From NCBI GenBank assembly GCA_031265445.1, contig JAISCQ010000007.1:1-38480 (forward strand): a stretch of 38,480 nt of DNA, in the 5' to 3' direction. Positions 1 to 9,721 of this stretch are shown piece by piece (position 1 is the stretch's first letter; each line of letters starts with the position of its first letter). The notes below the pieces were generated by a model that saw only the letters and a list, made by a program, of their open reading frames with translations, was not told the DNA's origin and made no database searches. This DNA comes from Bacteroidales bacterium. GTDB taxonomy: Bacteria; Bacteroidota; Bacteroidia; Bacteroidales; UBA4181. The position numbers and the translations under genes are program-made.

Positions 1-41
1 TTGTTTGGGGTTTTTTTCTGTTAATCACAGATTGGCTCGTG

Positions 42-135
<94 letters not shown>

Positions 136-190
136 ACATTATAAACGCGCGCGCAAAATTTAGTAAATATTTTTCAAAGCTATTATACCG

Positions 191-230
191 CCGCTGTATC
201 GTATCATACGATATAGCGGTTTTTTATTTT
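191..230 (+). terminator. Rho-independent terminator upstream of susC1
   Basis: A 13-bp stem (191-203 with 207-219, one G-U pair) closes a 3-nt loop and is followed by T6, A, T4. The U-tract is on the plus strand, so it ends a transcript coming from before the window or an attenuated leader of susC1. Confidence 0.85.
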
Positions 231-333
231 TATACGTATCATATTGTATTTACTTTTAAGAACTTGGAATTATGGCAAAGCAAAAAAGAAAAAAGAAAAT
301 GTAGTAACCGGCATAACCGAAAAGGGTTTTACG

Positions 334-394
334 GTGTACCGGATGAGTCTTGCGGTGGACAGAATGAGTCCGGCGGTAGACCGGATGAGCCGCC
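334..394 (+). repeat. Three imperfect 21-bp direct repeats in the susC1 leader
   Basis: Units start at 334, 355 and 376 (the last is 19 nt). They share the core GTxGACxGxATGAGTCxxGCG with a few changes each. The 21-bp spacing is two helical turns, which would suit a regulator binding the same face of DNA. A reading frame through them would give a heptad Arg-Met-Ser-x-Ala-Val-Asp, but no gene around it is convincing. Confidence 0.55.
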
Positions 395-504
395 TCAAGA
401 ATGTTTCATGCAGGGGCGATTGCCCCGTGCGAAGACCTTCACATGGAATATTCGAAATAGAAAAACAATTGATCAAATTCACACATCATCAAATATGAAA
501 TAAT

Positions 505-3500
505 ATGAAATATCTTGAAGTTTTATTGTTTATATTCTTTTTTTCCTTTACAGGTTATGGCCAGACTAAAAAGGTGACAGGCGTGGTAAAGGATGCTGTG
601 GACGGTTCCACCATGCCCGGGGTAACCGTCGTCAAAAAAGGAACGCTCGTGGGAACTGCTACCGATGTTAACGGTGAGTTTTCTCTCGATGTTCATGCAG
701 GCGACACGTTGACTTTCTCGTTTATTGGAAAGAAAACCGTAGAGCAGGCGCCCGGACAGAGGAATGTGCTGGAGGTTGTTTTGTACGACGATCAGACGCA
801 GCTTGATGAAGTTGTCATTACCGCGTTTGGCAAAACAAAGAAAATGAGCATGGTTTCTGCTATTGAATCCGTTAAAATGTCCGACCTGAAGGTTCCAGCA
901 TCCAACCTCACCAATGCGCTGGCCGGTAAAATCGCCGGTATCATTTCCTACCAGACTACAGGCGAGCCGGGCGCCGACAATGCGCAGTTCTTCATCAGGG
1001 GAGTTACGACATTCGGGTATAAGACCTCCCCCCTGATCCTGATTGACGGTTTCGAATCGACAACAGACGACCTTGCCAGGCTGCAGCCGGATGATATTGA
1101 AAGTTTTTCGGTGATGAAGGATGCCTCGGCAACGGTTATGTACGGTGCGCGAAGCGCCAACGGTATCATCTCGATAGTGACTAAGGGCGGGTTTGAAGGC
1201 CCGGTGAGGATTGAAGCGCGTTTTGATACCCATGTCGCCACCCCCACGCAAAAGATCGGGTTTTTGGATGGCGTTACCTACATGCGGATGTACAACGAGG
1301 CGCGAATTACCAGGAATCCGCAGCTGGGCGCTTTTTACGATGAACAGAAGATACTGGGAACCATGGCCGGCGACAACCCGATCATTTACCCCAGTGTTGA
1401 CTGGTACAGTTCCCTGTTCAACAAGGCTACGCTCAACGAAAAGTTCAACCTGAACGTGTCGGGTGGCGGACAGGTGGCTACCTATTATGTGTCGGGCGGC
1501 TACGATCACGAAACCGGTTTGTTGAAGGTGGACAGGCGGAACAATTTCAACAACAATATCGACATCAACCGCTTTCACGTACGCAGCAATGTGATTTTCA
1601 AGCTGACGCCCTCCACAACGCTGGATACAAGACTGTCGGGACGGTTCGAAAATTATACCGGCCCTTATACCTCCGCCAGCGATATCTACTATGACATCAT
1701 GCGTTCCAACCCGGTGGATTTTCCTTTTGTATATGAACCGGACGAAGCCCGCAGGCATGACGAATTTATTCTTTTCGGAAGCTCTTTCCTCGGCAGCAGC
1801 ATCAAGACCAATCCATACGCGTCCATGGTCAGGGGATACGAAGACCGCAACGAGACCACCATTACCGCCATGGCCAACCTGATGCAAAAACTGGATTTTA
1901 TTGCTCCGGGGTTGACCGTCAATCTGAAAGCATCCGCCAACGTATGGAATAAATACAGCAGCAGGCGGAAGTACGACCCCTGCTATTTTACATTAGACGC
2001 CTATAACGAAATTACCGGAGAATACAAGCTTCTTTGGATGAATGAGCTGTCAGGCCGTCCTTACCTGGGAAATGTGGAACCGGGCAGAGATGCCGACGGA
2101 CAGTATTATTACGAAGCCATTCTCAACTGGAGCGGGGATTTTGGCGTACATCATCCGGGCGCAACATTGGTGGGCATGGCGCAGACCAATCTGATAACAG
2201 GCGGAAATAATACGTCGATTTATGAAACACTGCCTGAAAAAAATGCAGGCGTATCGGGCAGATTTACCTATAATTACGATACCCGTTATTTTATCGACTT
2301 TTCATTCGGTTATAACGGTTCCGAAAAATTCACAGGCAATAAGCGATATGGATTCTTTCCGGCTATTGGCGGGGGGTGGCTGATCTCCAACGAATCCTTT
2401 TTCGATACGGCAAAAAAACTGATCAGCCTGTTGAAATTGAAAGCTACCTGGGGGCAGGGAGGAAATGATGCCATCTCGAACAGGTCCGGCCGTTTCTTTT
2501 TCCTCTCCGACGTGAGTATCGGAAGCGGAGGTTCATACCGCTGGGGACAGGACTATATGAACGCTTACGGCGGGTATTCGGTCAACCGGTATGCCAATCC
2601 CAATATCACCTGGGAAAGATCGAGCAAGTACAATTTAGGAATTGAACTTGCTCTGTTGAAGAACGAAGCGGTGAAAATACAGGCCGACTATTTCGGCGAA
2701 CTCAGGAGCGATATTTACTGGGAACGCGAAAACCTGCCCAAATCCACCGGTATCGAATCGCGAATCAGCGGTAATGTCGGGAAAGTAAAGTCGCACGGTA
2801 TCGACGGTTCAGTCGACATCCAGCATTCCTTCGGCAATAGCCTGTGGGTTACCGGTCGCGGCAATTTCACTTATGCCACCAACCGCATTGAGGAAAACGA
2901 CGAAAAGGATTACCCCGACGAATACCGGAAGCATAAGGGGTATAGCGTCAATCAGCAATGGGGTCTGGTAGCCGAACGCCTTTTTGTGGATGAATATGAA
3001 ATAGCCAATTCGCCGCGTCAGGATTTCGGAACTTACCAGGCCGGCGACATCAAATACAAGGACGTGAACGGCGACGGAACGGTCGATGCCAACGACCAGG
3101 TGCCCATGGGCTATCCCACCTCTCCCGAGATTCAATATGGATTTGGCCTTTCTCTTGGGTATAAAGGATGGGATTTCTCGTTTTTCTTCCAGGGAAACGC
3201 CCGGGTATCCACCTTCCTGGACCCGGGTGTCCGAACCGATGCGAATCACAGGAATGAAGGCATCGCCCCGTTTGTCGACCGCCGGAATGCATTGCCCGTC
3301 ATTGCCAAAAGCTACTGGAGCGAAACCAACCCCGACATCTATGCTTTCTGGCCCCGTTTGTCAACCGGGCCGATGCCCAACAACACGCAGCAATCCATGT
3401 GGTGGCTGTACAATTCGGGGTTTCTCCGCCTGAAAACCGTTGAATTGGGATATAACCTTGGAGAATGGCAAAAAATCCACCTGAACAGTTGCCGCATATA

Positions 3501-3624
3501 TTTCAGCTGTGAAAATCTGTTTGCGGTCAGCCGCTTCAAATTGTGGGATCCCGAAATGGGTAAGGCAGGGCTGAAATATCCGCCCAATAAGCGTTTTAAC
3601 GTGGGTATCCGCTTGTCCTTCTAA
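505..3624 (+). CDS. SusC/RagA-family TonB-dependent outer-membrane transporter (PUL half 1)
   Basis: A 1039-residue outer-membrane barrel that would import oligosaccharide with TonB/ExbBD energy, capped by the SusD protein encoded next. An N-terminal signal peptide ends near residue 20. Residues 23-95 form a CarboxypepD_reg-like beta-sandwich, 101-109 (DEVVITAFG) is the TonB-box-like linker, about 112-230 is the plug with the SusC signature (KDASATVMYGARSANG), and the rest is barrel ending in Leu-Ser-Phe. It has no STN domain, so unlike susC2 it should not signal to an anti-sigma factor. An Asp-rich calcium-loop-like segment (DVNGDGTVDANDQ) lies near residue 855, common in this family. SusD1 starts 42 bp downstream and both are likely cotranscribed. 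The glycan cannot be named from sequence. Family assignment is firm. Confidence 0.95.
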   Translation: MKYLEVLLFIFFFSFTGYGQTKKVTGVVKDAVDGSTMPGVTVVKKGTLVGTATDVNGEFSLDVHAGDTLTFSFIGKKTVEQAPGQRNVLEVVLYDDQTQLDEVVITAFGKTKKMSMVSAIESVKMSDLKVPASNLTNALAGKIAGIISYQTTGEPGADNAQFFIRGVTTFGYKTSPLILIDGFESTTDDLARLQPDDIESFSVMKDASATVMYGARSANGIISIVTKGGFEGPVRIEARFDTHVATPTQKIGFLDGVTYMRMYNEARITRNPQLGAFYDEQKILGTMAGDNPIIYPSVDWYSSLFNKATLNEKFNLNVSGGGQVATYYVSGGYDHETGLLKVDRRNNFNNNIDINRFHVRSNVIFKLTPSTTLDTRLSGRFENYTGPYTSASDIYYDIMRSNPVDFPFVYEPDEARRHDEFILFGSSFLGSSIKTNPYASMVRGYEDRNETTITAMANLMQKLDFIAPGLTVNLKASANVWNKYSSRRKYDPCYFTLDAYNEITGEYKLLWMNELSGRPYLGNVEPGRDADGQYYYEAILNWSGDFGVHHPGATLVGMAQTNLITGGNNTSIYETLPEKNAGVSGRFTYNYDTRYFIDFSFGYNGSEKFTGNKRYGFFPAIGGGWLISNESFFDTAKKLISLLKLKATWGQGGNDAISNRSGRFFFLSDVSIGSGGSYRWGQDYMNAYGGYSVNRYANPNITWERSSKYNLGIELALLKNEAVKIQADYFGELRSDIYWERENLPKSTGIESRISGNVGKVKSHGIDGSVDIQHSFGNSLWVTGRGNFTYATNRIEENDEKDYPDEYRKHKGYSVNQQWGLVAERLFVDEYEIANSPRQDFGTYQAGDIKYKDVNGDGTVDANDQVPMGYPTSPEIQYGFGLSLGYKGWDFSFFFQGNARVSTFLDPGVRTDANHRNEGIAPFVDRRNALPVIAKSYWSETNPDIYAFWPRLSTGPMPNNTQQSMWWLYNSGFLRLKTVELGYNLGEWQKIHLNSCRIYFSCENLFAVSRFKLWDPEMGKAGLKYPPNKRFNVGIRLSF

Positions 3625-3666
3625 GGGTGAATGTAATGATCAATCAGAAAAATATAAAATATAAAT

Positions 3667-5670
3667 ATGAACAGGTATCATCAAATAATAAGTATCACCG
3701 CCATATGGACGGTAATAATACTGGCATCGTGTACCAAATTCCTGGACATTGTGCCTGACAATACGGCAAAGCTGGAAGATGTATTCAATACCAGGGAAGA
3801 AGCCTACAATGCATTAGCCAAAGTATACAGTTACTTGCCTGACGACAACAGGGCGCACTATACGACCTGGACCATGGGTGACGAATATGTGCACCGTCTG
3901 GATTATGAAACGAATGCAAATTACCTGCTTGGCGTCAAGATCATGCGTGGCCTGCAGTCGGCTACAAATCCCATTTTGGGCAGTTGGAGCGGAAACTATA
4001 ATGGCAAACCGTACTACGAAGCCATCCGTCAGTGCAATCTCTTCCTGCAGAATATCGACCTTGTAAAAAATATGGAATCGTTTGAAAAAGACGAATGGCG
4101 CGCCCAGGTTATCTTTATGAAAGCTTATTATCACTGGTTGCTGGTGCAGAAATACGGCCCGGTAATTATATCCGACGAGGTCATCGCTCCCGAAGCATCC
4201 AGAGACGCTGTGTTTTTGAAACGCGCCAAGGTGGACGACTGTTACGATTATATCATCGGTTTGATAGATCAGGCCATGCCGAAGCTGAAAACGAAAATCG
4301 AAAACCAGGTGGATTATGGAATGGTTGACCGGATGGTGGCCAAATCCATCAAGGCAAGAATTTTACTTTTCCGCGCCAGTCCCTTGAGCAATGGCAATAT
4401 GGAATATTTCGGCGATTTCCTGGATTTTGACGGAAAACCCTATTTTCCGGTAACAGCCGACCGGGAAAAATGGAAAAAAGCCGGGGAAGCCATTGACGAA
4501 GCCATCGCCCTGTGCGAAGAACAGGGTAAAACCCTGTACGCTTTTGATAAGGCGCCTTACAGTTACGACCGCGAGTTCTTTGAAAACAATCCTGAACGAA
4601 TGCAGACCCTGTGGAATTTGCGGATGGTGAATACCGATCCCTGGAACAACGAACTGATCTGGGGAATGAGCAATGTGGATTTCTTCGGAAGCGGTACGAA
4701 TGTCGACTGTGAAATAGGCGCCACCATCAACATGCGTCTTCCCAATTCCGATGAATTTGCGAGTACGGACAAGAACAGCGTTAACTGGGCCAACCAGTGG
4801 ATGTGCGCAACTTATGCCATGGCCGAACGCTACTACACCGGGAATGGCGTACCTGTCGACGAAGACCGTACCTTCCCTTACAGCATGCGCCACGCATTGG
4901 TTACCACCCCGGATCCTTCGCTCGGCGAAGCGGATGAGATCGCCATGAAGCCGCTTTTAGGCTTACTCCAGCCGAATACCGTCACCATTAGCCTGTATAT
5001 GAACCGTGAAATGCGGTTCTATGCCAACCTGGGCATTACGGGAGGATACTGGAGGGCGCATCAGTGCCTGATTCCCGTTTCGATGTGGGCAGGCTCGTAC
5101 GGAGGACTGAGGGATGGCCGGAATGAAGACTGTTTCGTGACGGGTATCGGGATCCAGAAATTCATCCATCCCGAGTCGGGCGCCGGCGGATGGCAACGAA
5201 TCGTCAAATTTCCGTATCCCATTATACGTTTGGCCGATCTCTACCTGATGCAGGCCGAAGCATGGAACGAATACGACGGCCCCAGCCGGAAAGTGTACGA
5301 TGCCCTGAACAGGGTACGCCGCCGTGCAGGTATTCCCGATGTGGAAAAAGTATGGGCGGATGCCGGCATTGTCAAGTCGGTAGGTTATCATACCACCCAG
5401 GCGGGATTACGCGAGATTATCCTTCGGGAAAGGAGCATAGAGTTCGCTTTCGAAGGAAGCCGGTTCCAGGACATGCTGCGGCATAAAAAAGCGCCTGCTG
5501 AATTTTCCAGGCCTGTACAGGGATGGATGCATACGGGCAGTACCCCGCAGACATTTTTTATTTTGGGGGTAAAGCAATCCAGGAATTTCTCCATCAGGGA
5601 CTGCCTGTGGCCGATTGACCTGAATGAATTGAATACCAACCGGAATTTGAAACAGAATCCGGGATGGTAA
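3667..5670 (+). CDS. SusD/RagB-family surface glycan-binding lipoprotein (PUL half 1)
   Basis: A 667-residue lipoprotein that acts as the lid over the SusC1 barrel and captures glycan at the cell surface. The N-terminus has a hydrophobic stretch and a lipobox (Leu-Ala-Ser-Cys22). After it come the typical helical TPR-like region (about 45-230, including the NALAKVYSYL and RAQVIFMKAYYHWLLVQKYG segments) and the C-terminal RagB/SusD block with the conserved ILRERSIEFAFEGSRFQDML motif near 595. The gene follows susC1 by 42 bp and precedes the DUF4959/DUF5000 lipoprotein by 36 bp, so this is one operon. It is longer than the usual 500-600 residues because of extra loop segments. Family is certain, ligand unknown. 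Confidence 0.94.
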   Translation: MNRYHQIISITAIWTVIILASCTKFLDIVPDNTAKLEDVFNTREEAYNALAKVYSYLPDDNRAHYTTWTMGDEYVHRLDYETNANYLLGVKIMRGLQSATNPILGSWSGNYNGKPYYEAIRQCNLFLQNIDLVKNMESFEKDEWRAQVIFMKAYYHWLLVQKYGPVIISDEVIAPEASRDAVFLKRAKVDDCYDYIIGLIDQAMPKLKTKIENQVDYGMVDRMVAKSIKARILLFRASPLSNGNMEYFGDFLDFDGKPYFPVTADREKWKKAGEAIDEAIALCEEQGKTLYAFDKAPYSYDREFFENNPERMQTLWNLRMVNTDPWNNELIWGMSNVDFFGSGTNVDCEIGATINMRLPNSDEFASTDKNSVNWANQWMCATYAMAERYYTGNGVPVDEDRTFPYSMRHALVTTPDPSLGEADEIAMKPLLGLLQPNTVTISLYMNREMRFYANLGITGGYWRAHQCLIPVSMWAGSYGGLRDGRNEDCFVTGIGIQKFIHPESGAGGWQRIVKFPYPIIRLADLYLMQAEAWNEYDGPSRKVYDALNRVRRRAGIPDVEKVWADAGIVKSVGYHTTQAGLREIILRERSIEFAFEGSRFQDMLRHKKAPAEFSRPVQGWMHTGSTPQTFFILGVKQSRNFSIRDCLWPIDLNELNTNRNLKQNPGW

Positions 5671-5706
5671 CCTCTGTGAATTCTAATCATATTAAATTAA
5701 AATGAA

Positions 5707-7008
5707 ATGAATCTTATGAAAGTGAAAGCATTATTATTCATCGCAGTGATGACCGGCATGCTGCTCTGTTGCAGGGAGCAGGATCGCTATATGGATAAAT
5801 CGGGCGATGCAACGCCTCCCGGAAAACCGGATATCGACAGCGTCCAGTCGATAGTAGGAGGCGTAAGAGTGTTTTATACACCGCCCGGCAGCGTAAACGT
5901 ATTGCAGATCAAAGCCGAATATACCAATTCCCAGGGTAAAACATACATGTTTGCTTCGTCATACTTTACACGGGTATTGGATGTGATCGGCATGGGCGAT
6001 GACGAAGACTATACCGTAAAAGTGTATGCCGTAAACCGCGCCGGCGTTGCATCCGAAGCGCGGTCGGCCGTTGTCCGGCCTTTGGAGTCGACGGTTTCGC
6101 GGGTAGCCAAAACAATGGTGGTTAAACCGGGATTCAATGCATTCCTGATCGACTGGAAAAATCAAATGGCGCAAAGCATCAATGTTTTTGTCCACTTCAC
6201 GTATACAAGGGATGGCGTTGCGCGCGAACTGACCAAGGTATTGACTTCCAACGATTCGATTGAGCGCAGGATGATTGAGGATTTGGTCAATGAAGCGCCC
6301 ATACCGGTGAAGATTGAAATCAAGGATCTGTATGATAACTCGACGGGACTTCTCGATTTTGGAGCCATTAACCTGCTGGACGACGCGAAAATCCCTAAAA
6401 GGAAACCAGGCGGGGAGATGATATGGCAACTGCCGGCATGGGGCGATATGATAGCCGGAATCCCCATGATGTACGGCGAAGGCTTTGAAGGCCGCACCTG
6501 GATGATCATCGATGATGTGATCAATGTCGCTCCTACGGTCAATTTCTGCCATAGCAACAATAGGGGACGCTTGGGAATCAGCGGCGTTACGGATGCCAAT
6601 ATGTGGAACCTGATGATCGATTTGGGCGATTATTGGGAATTAAGCCGTATCATCACGCATCAGCGACACATGGACGGAACCAGTGCCGCCGGACCCGGAG
6701 TGAGGGGACAGTATTACAGGAGCGAAAATGTAGGTTATTATTCATTGTATATTTTGAATGAAGCAACCATGCAATGGGATTCCGTTACTTCGCACAAAAT
6801 ACCGGTACCTCAAAATATGAGCGAATTAGAGATCTTCAAAAAGGGGCAGGAAGGAGATATGGCATATTTCTATCCCGACGAGCCGCAGTATACCCCTCCT
6901 GTCCGCTGGATCAGGTATCTGGCAAGAAGAAATTTTGATAACAATTATACGGGTGCAACCAACAATTGTTTGTCGGAACTTACCCTGTACGGTCGGAAAG
7001 CTAAATAA
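5707..7008 (+). CDS. DUF4959/DUF5000-type PUL surface lipoprotein
   Basis: A 433-residue lipoprotein of the kind encoded just after susCD in many Bacteroidales PULs, probably an accessory surface glycan-binding protein. The signal ends at Cys21/Cys22 (LLCC). Residues 40-125 look like a fibronectin III-like DUF4959 module (GGVRVFYTPP..., TVKVYAVNRAG), followed by a second beta-sandwich (about 130-230, DUF5126-like). The C-terminal 200 residues are a discoidin-like DUF5000 domain (aromatic-rich, ends LSELTLYGRKAK), a fold used elsewhere for carbohydrate binding. Translation could also start at Met4 (5716). The next gene begins 8 bp after the stop, so translation is probably linked. Domain names come from recall of the family pattern, not from a search. 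Confidence 0.8.
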   Translation: MNLMKVKALLFIAVMTGMLLCCREQDRYMDKSGDATPPGKPDIDSVQSIVGGVRVFYTPPGSVNVLQIKAEYTNSQGKTYMFASSYFTRVLDVIGMGDDEDYTVKVYAVNRAGVASEARSAVVRPLESTVSRVAKTMVVKPGFNAFLIDWKNQMAQSINVFVHFTYTRDGVARELTKVLTSNDSIERRMIEDLVNEAPIPVKIEIKDLYDNSTGLLDFGAINLLDDAKIPKRKPGGEMIWQLPAWGDMIAGIPMMYGEGFEGRTWMIIDDVINVAPTVNFCHSNNRGRLGISGVTDANMWNLMIDLGDYWELSRIITHQRHMDGTSAAGPGVRGQYYRSENVGYYSLYILNEATMQWDSVTSHKIPVPQNMSELEIFKKGQEGDMAYFYPDEPQYTPPVRWIRYLARRNFDNNYTGATNNCLSELTLYGRKAK

Positions 7009-7015
7009 ATAATCC

Positions 7016-8842
7016 ATGATCAGTAAAAAAATGTTTATGAAATCCTTTTTATTTGTTACAGTGTTCATCTTTGCAGTGTCATGTACCGGCATGTACGACG
7101 TTGCGGAAGATTTTCTGGGCGAGGTAATCTATCCTGCCAAATTCGATACCATATACGGAAGACTCGGCCTGGAACGGGTGGAAATTGACCTGATAAAGGC
7201 CGGGAGGCTTCCTGCCGGCAGGATGTACCTGGGCAAAGCCGTGAAAACGGTTGTTGAATGTAACGGCGAACGGCTCAAAGTATACGATTCATTGTGTTCA
7301 TGGGTCAACATTACCGGTTTGAATACGACCAAACTTTACCGGTTCCGTATTTATACCGAGGACGACCGGGGCAACCGGTCAATTCCCCAGGAGCTTCCCG
7401 TAGTGCCTTTTGTTACTCAGGACATCCGGGCGCTCGAAGTTCCCGCGCCGCGAATTACCGTTTCTCCCGCCAGCGCCATTATCGACTGGCCCAATGGATT
7501 GAACTCGGTGATCATGGAATTTGTAAGCCTTGACTTTAAGTACACCGACAGGGACGGCATCGAAAGAACCGGACAGTCCGGCGGTTCTCCGCGAATTTTT
7601 GCAGGAAACCTGGAACCTGACTCGGAAAGGAGTCTTACCATCGATTATACTGTCCGCCCCATTTTAAGTAATGGCGACCGCCTTCTGGATGAAGTAATGG
7701 TTACCGATCGGATATCCTTCACTACTACCGATGCAAACACCCCGTTTGTACCGGCTGAGCGTGCTATGTTGGAAGCAAGCGGCGTAACCGAGTTTACGGC
7801 CGGTAGCGCTGCTGCTGTTCAAAAGCTCGTGTTCCCGCCGCATGTCGCTTCACTTGCCGATTTATTCTATTTCTCGGGGTTAAAGGAATTGGACCTGACG
7901 GGGGGCGAAGGGTTTGATCTTCCTTCTACTGTTTATAACAACAATAGCCTCACAAGTACGATCGGAGGGGGAGCATGGGTTCCGTTTTTAATAAGCGCAG
8001 AAAATCCGCTGGCAACCGACAATTCCGCATCCAATAGCGTTGCAGGAGTACAATCCATGGTTGATCTCCTGGAATCGGGTATTTTGGAAAAGGTCAAATA
8101 CATACCTCATTCCAAAGCCGGTTTTGATGCGATCCTGGCCCCCTTCATTGAAACCGGACAGGTGGAACTGGTAAATACCGAAGAACCCGAATATGTCATG
8201 ATGCCCAATCGATTCCACTGGCTTTCGGCTGTGGGCGATCTGAACTGGAGCATGGACGTCACCTGCCCGGCTACTGACGTGCCGTTTGACGATCAGTTAA
8301 TCGATGCCGGAAATGTATATAAAACGGTACTGATCAGAAGAAGCGCGGCGCTTAGTTTTTTCCTGCCGGCAGGATACAGGCTCGATGCCGAAAATTACCG
8401 GTATCTCAAGGTAAAACTGTTCACGCCAAGTCCGGACGAAGCATTCAATGTGCCTCCTTCCACCGGTTATTACCGGTACAAAACCATTTGGGGCAGGTTT
8501 ATGAACAGGACATGGTGGGCCGGTACCAACCCCGATACCAAATGGGGACAGGAAGTATGGGATGATGGAGGCAATCCGTCCCTGATTTCTGCCGCTAAAC
8601 ACGAACAGTTTACGATTCCGGACGCCAACCTTCGCACGCGATGGACCGAATTTACCTTTGACATGCAATATGCTGACGGTAATAACAAAGGCGCTTTAAC
8701 CCGCCATACGCGCGTGTTCGTTCTGAACCTGGGCGGAGAACCGAGTGGCGCGGACATAGGCGATGCAACCAATGGCATTTTATCCACCGTAAACCCGATT
8801 GTCATGTATTTCGCGGATATCCGTTTTAGCAAAACACCGTGA
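7016..8842 (+). CDS. DUF4998-containing PUL surface lipoprotein with large unassigned C-terminal part
   Basis: A 608-residue lipoprotein closing the first PUL half. The N-terminus has a hydrophobic signal with lipobox Ala-Val-Ser-Cys23; Met6 (7031) and Met8 (7037) are alternative starts. Residues 30-225 match the DUF4998 pattern (YPAKFDTIYGRLGLERVEIDL, then WVNITGLNTTKLYRFRIYTEDD), which accompanies DUF5000 proteins in PULs. Residues 235-395 contain a leucine-rich-like patch (LADLFYFSGLKELDLTGG), and 400-608 look like a beta-rich, tryptophan-rich module, possibly a carbohydrate-binding jelly roll, that I cannot assign. A binding rather than enzymatic role is inferred from the context. No terminator is visible before the sigma gene, which starts 51 bp downstream. 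Confidence 0.75.
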   Translation: MISKKMFMKSFLFVTVFIFAVSCTGMYDVAEDFLGEVIYPAKFDTIYGRLGLERVEIDLIKAGRLPAGRMYLGKAVKTVVECNGERLKVYDSLCSWVNITGLNTTKLYRFRIYTEDDRGNRSIPQELPVVPFVTQDIRALEVPAPRITVSPASAIIDWPNGLNSVIMEFVSLDFKYTDRDGIERTGQSGGSPRIFAGNLEPDSERSLTIDYTVRPILSNGDRLLDEVMVTDRISFTTTDANTPFVPAERAMLEASGVTEFTAGSAAAVQKLVFPPHVASLADLFYFSGLKELDLTGGEGFDLPSTVYNNNSLTSTIGGGAWVPFLISAENPLATDNSASNSVAGVQSMVDLLESGILEKVKYIPHSKAGFDAILAPFIETGQVELVNTEEPEYVMMPNRFHWLSAVGDLNWSMDVTCPATDVPFDDQLIDAGNVYKTVLIRRSAALSFFLPAGYRLDAENYRYLKVKLFTPSPDEAFNVPPSTGYYRYKTIWGRFMNRTWWAGTNPDTKWGQEVWDDGGNPSLISAAKHEQFTIPDANLRTRWTEFTFDMQYADGNNKGALTRHTRVFVLNLGGEPSGADIGDATNGILSTVNPIVMYFADIRFSKTP

Positions 8843-8893
8843 TCCGTTTTGCATCAGGTTGAATGTAATTTTATATAACTTATCAGGAAATAT

Positions 8894-9499
8894 ATGTCAA
8901 AGCATACGGAAAAGCTGACCGGGACAGACGATGAACTGGTGAAGTTGCTGGTGGATGGTTCCCAGGTGGCATTTGCAGAATTATATGTACGCTACAGGGG
9001 ACGGTTAATATATTTCTGCAACTGCTTCCTGAAAGACAAAACATCGTCGGAAGACCTTATCCAGGATATTTTCATACAGATATGGGAGTTGCGCCGGAAC
9101 CTGGATCCCGACCGGTCGTTTTCATCATATCTGCATACACTGGCACGGAACAGAATATTGAACATGTTCCGGCAATTCGATGTTCGTTCCCGGTTTGCAC
9201 GGGCCATCGCTAAAAACCGGTTAATAGCCAACCAAACCGAGGATGAAATTGTGGAAAAAGACCTGTCGTTCTTTTTGGATAAAGCGGTCGAGAATCTGTC
9301 ATCAAAACAGAAGGAGGTATTCAAGCTTAGCCGTATGCAGGGTTTTTCCTATAAAGAAATTTCGGAACTGCTGCAAATATCGGTTCCAACAGTACAGGAA
9401 CACGCTTCCCTTGCTTTGAAAAAAATCAAAAAATATTTATCCATGTATGCGGATATTTATGTCAAACTGATGATCATACTGTTTTACACGGCATATTGA
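8894..9499 (+). CDS. ECF RNA polymerase sigma factor (Bacteroidetes PUL type)
   Basis: A 201-residue sigma-70 family ECF factor that should direct RNA polymerase to promoters of this PUL when released by the FecR anti-sigma encoded next. Region 2 covers about residues 25-90 (FAELYVRYRGRLIYFCN, SSEDLIQDIFIQIWE) and region 4 about 130-185, with the helix-turn-helix FSYKEISELLQISVPTVQEHASLALKKI. The hydrophobic C-terminal tail (YVKLMIILFYTAY) is typical of the Bacteroidetes family 1 PUL sigma factors. It lies between the two susCD sets, in the usual order sigma-fecR-susC-susD for the second set. The gap to fecR is unusually long (222 bp). Confidence 0.93.
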   Translation: MSKHTEKLTGTDDELVKLLVDGSQVAFAELYVRYRGRLIYFCNCFLKDKTSSEDLIQDIFIQIWELRRNLDPDRSFSSYLHTLARNRILNMFRQFDVRSRFARAIAKNRLIANQTEDEIVEKDLSFFLDKAVENLSSKQKEVFKLSRMQGFSYKEISELLQISVPTVQEHASLALKKIKKYLSMYADIYVKLMIILFYTAY

Positions 9500-9721
9500 T
9501 GAGCGTGCAATTTCCCCGTTCATGGCGCCGGGAATGTTTCTCGCAGGAGTGATTCTTCCATTCCCTGTTTGGGCTTGGGCCAGGCGCCTTTGCTGCGATA
9601 ATTTGAATTGCTCCCTGTTGATGATCGATTTTATGATTTGAGTATATTTTTTTACTGTTTACCCCCCTAGATGCCCCTGCATGAAAGTGTATGATATACC
9701 ATAAGGATCAATAATGTATTT
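9500..9721 (+). other. Sigma-fecR intergenic region with nested inverted repeats
   Basis: A 222-bp gap with no gene. Nested inverted repeats lie inside it: GGCGCC (9524-9529) with GGCGCC (9583-9588), enclosing GGGAATG (9530-9536) with CATTCCC (9559-9565). There is no U-tract after the structure, so it is not a simple terminator. A weak promoter-like pair (TTG, 21 nt, TATGATTTG with one extra base) lies around 9610-9645. The structure could set the ratio of sigma to anti-sigma, but this is only a guess. Confidence 0.4.

Noticed and set aside
244-498. Open frame of 84 codons with heptad repeats
   Set aside because: Low-complexity basic start and repeat-derived middle; sits in the leader of susC1 with no clear start signal or family pattern. 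The 21-bp repeats are listed instead.
523-1887. 454-codon minus frame opposite susC1
   Set aside because: Mirror of a clear SusC gene; no family pattern and no promoter or start signal.
9673-9686. 14-bp inverted match to 404-417 (TTTCATGCAGGGGC), both in PUL leaders
   Set aside because: A match of this length is expected by chance several times in 38 kb compared with itself on both strands.
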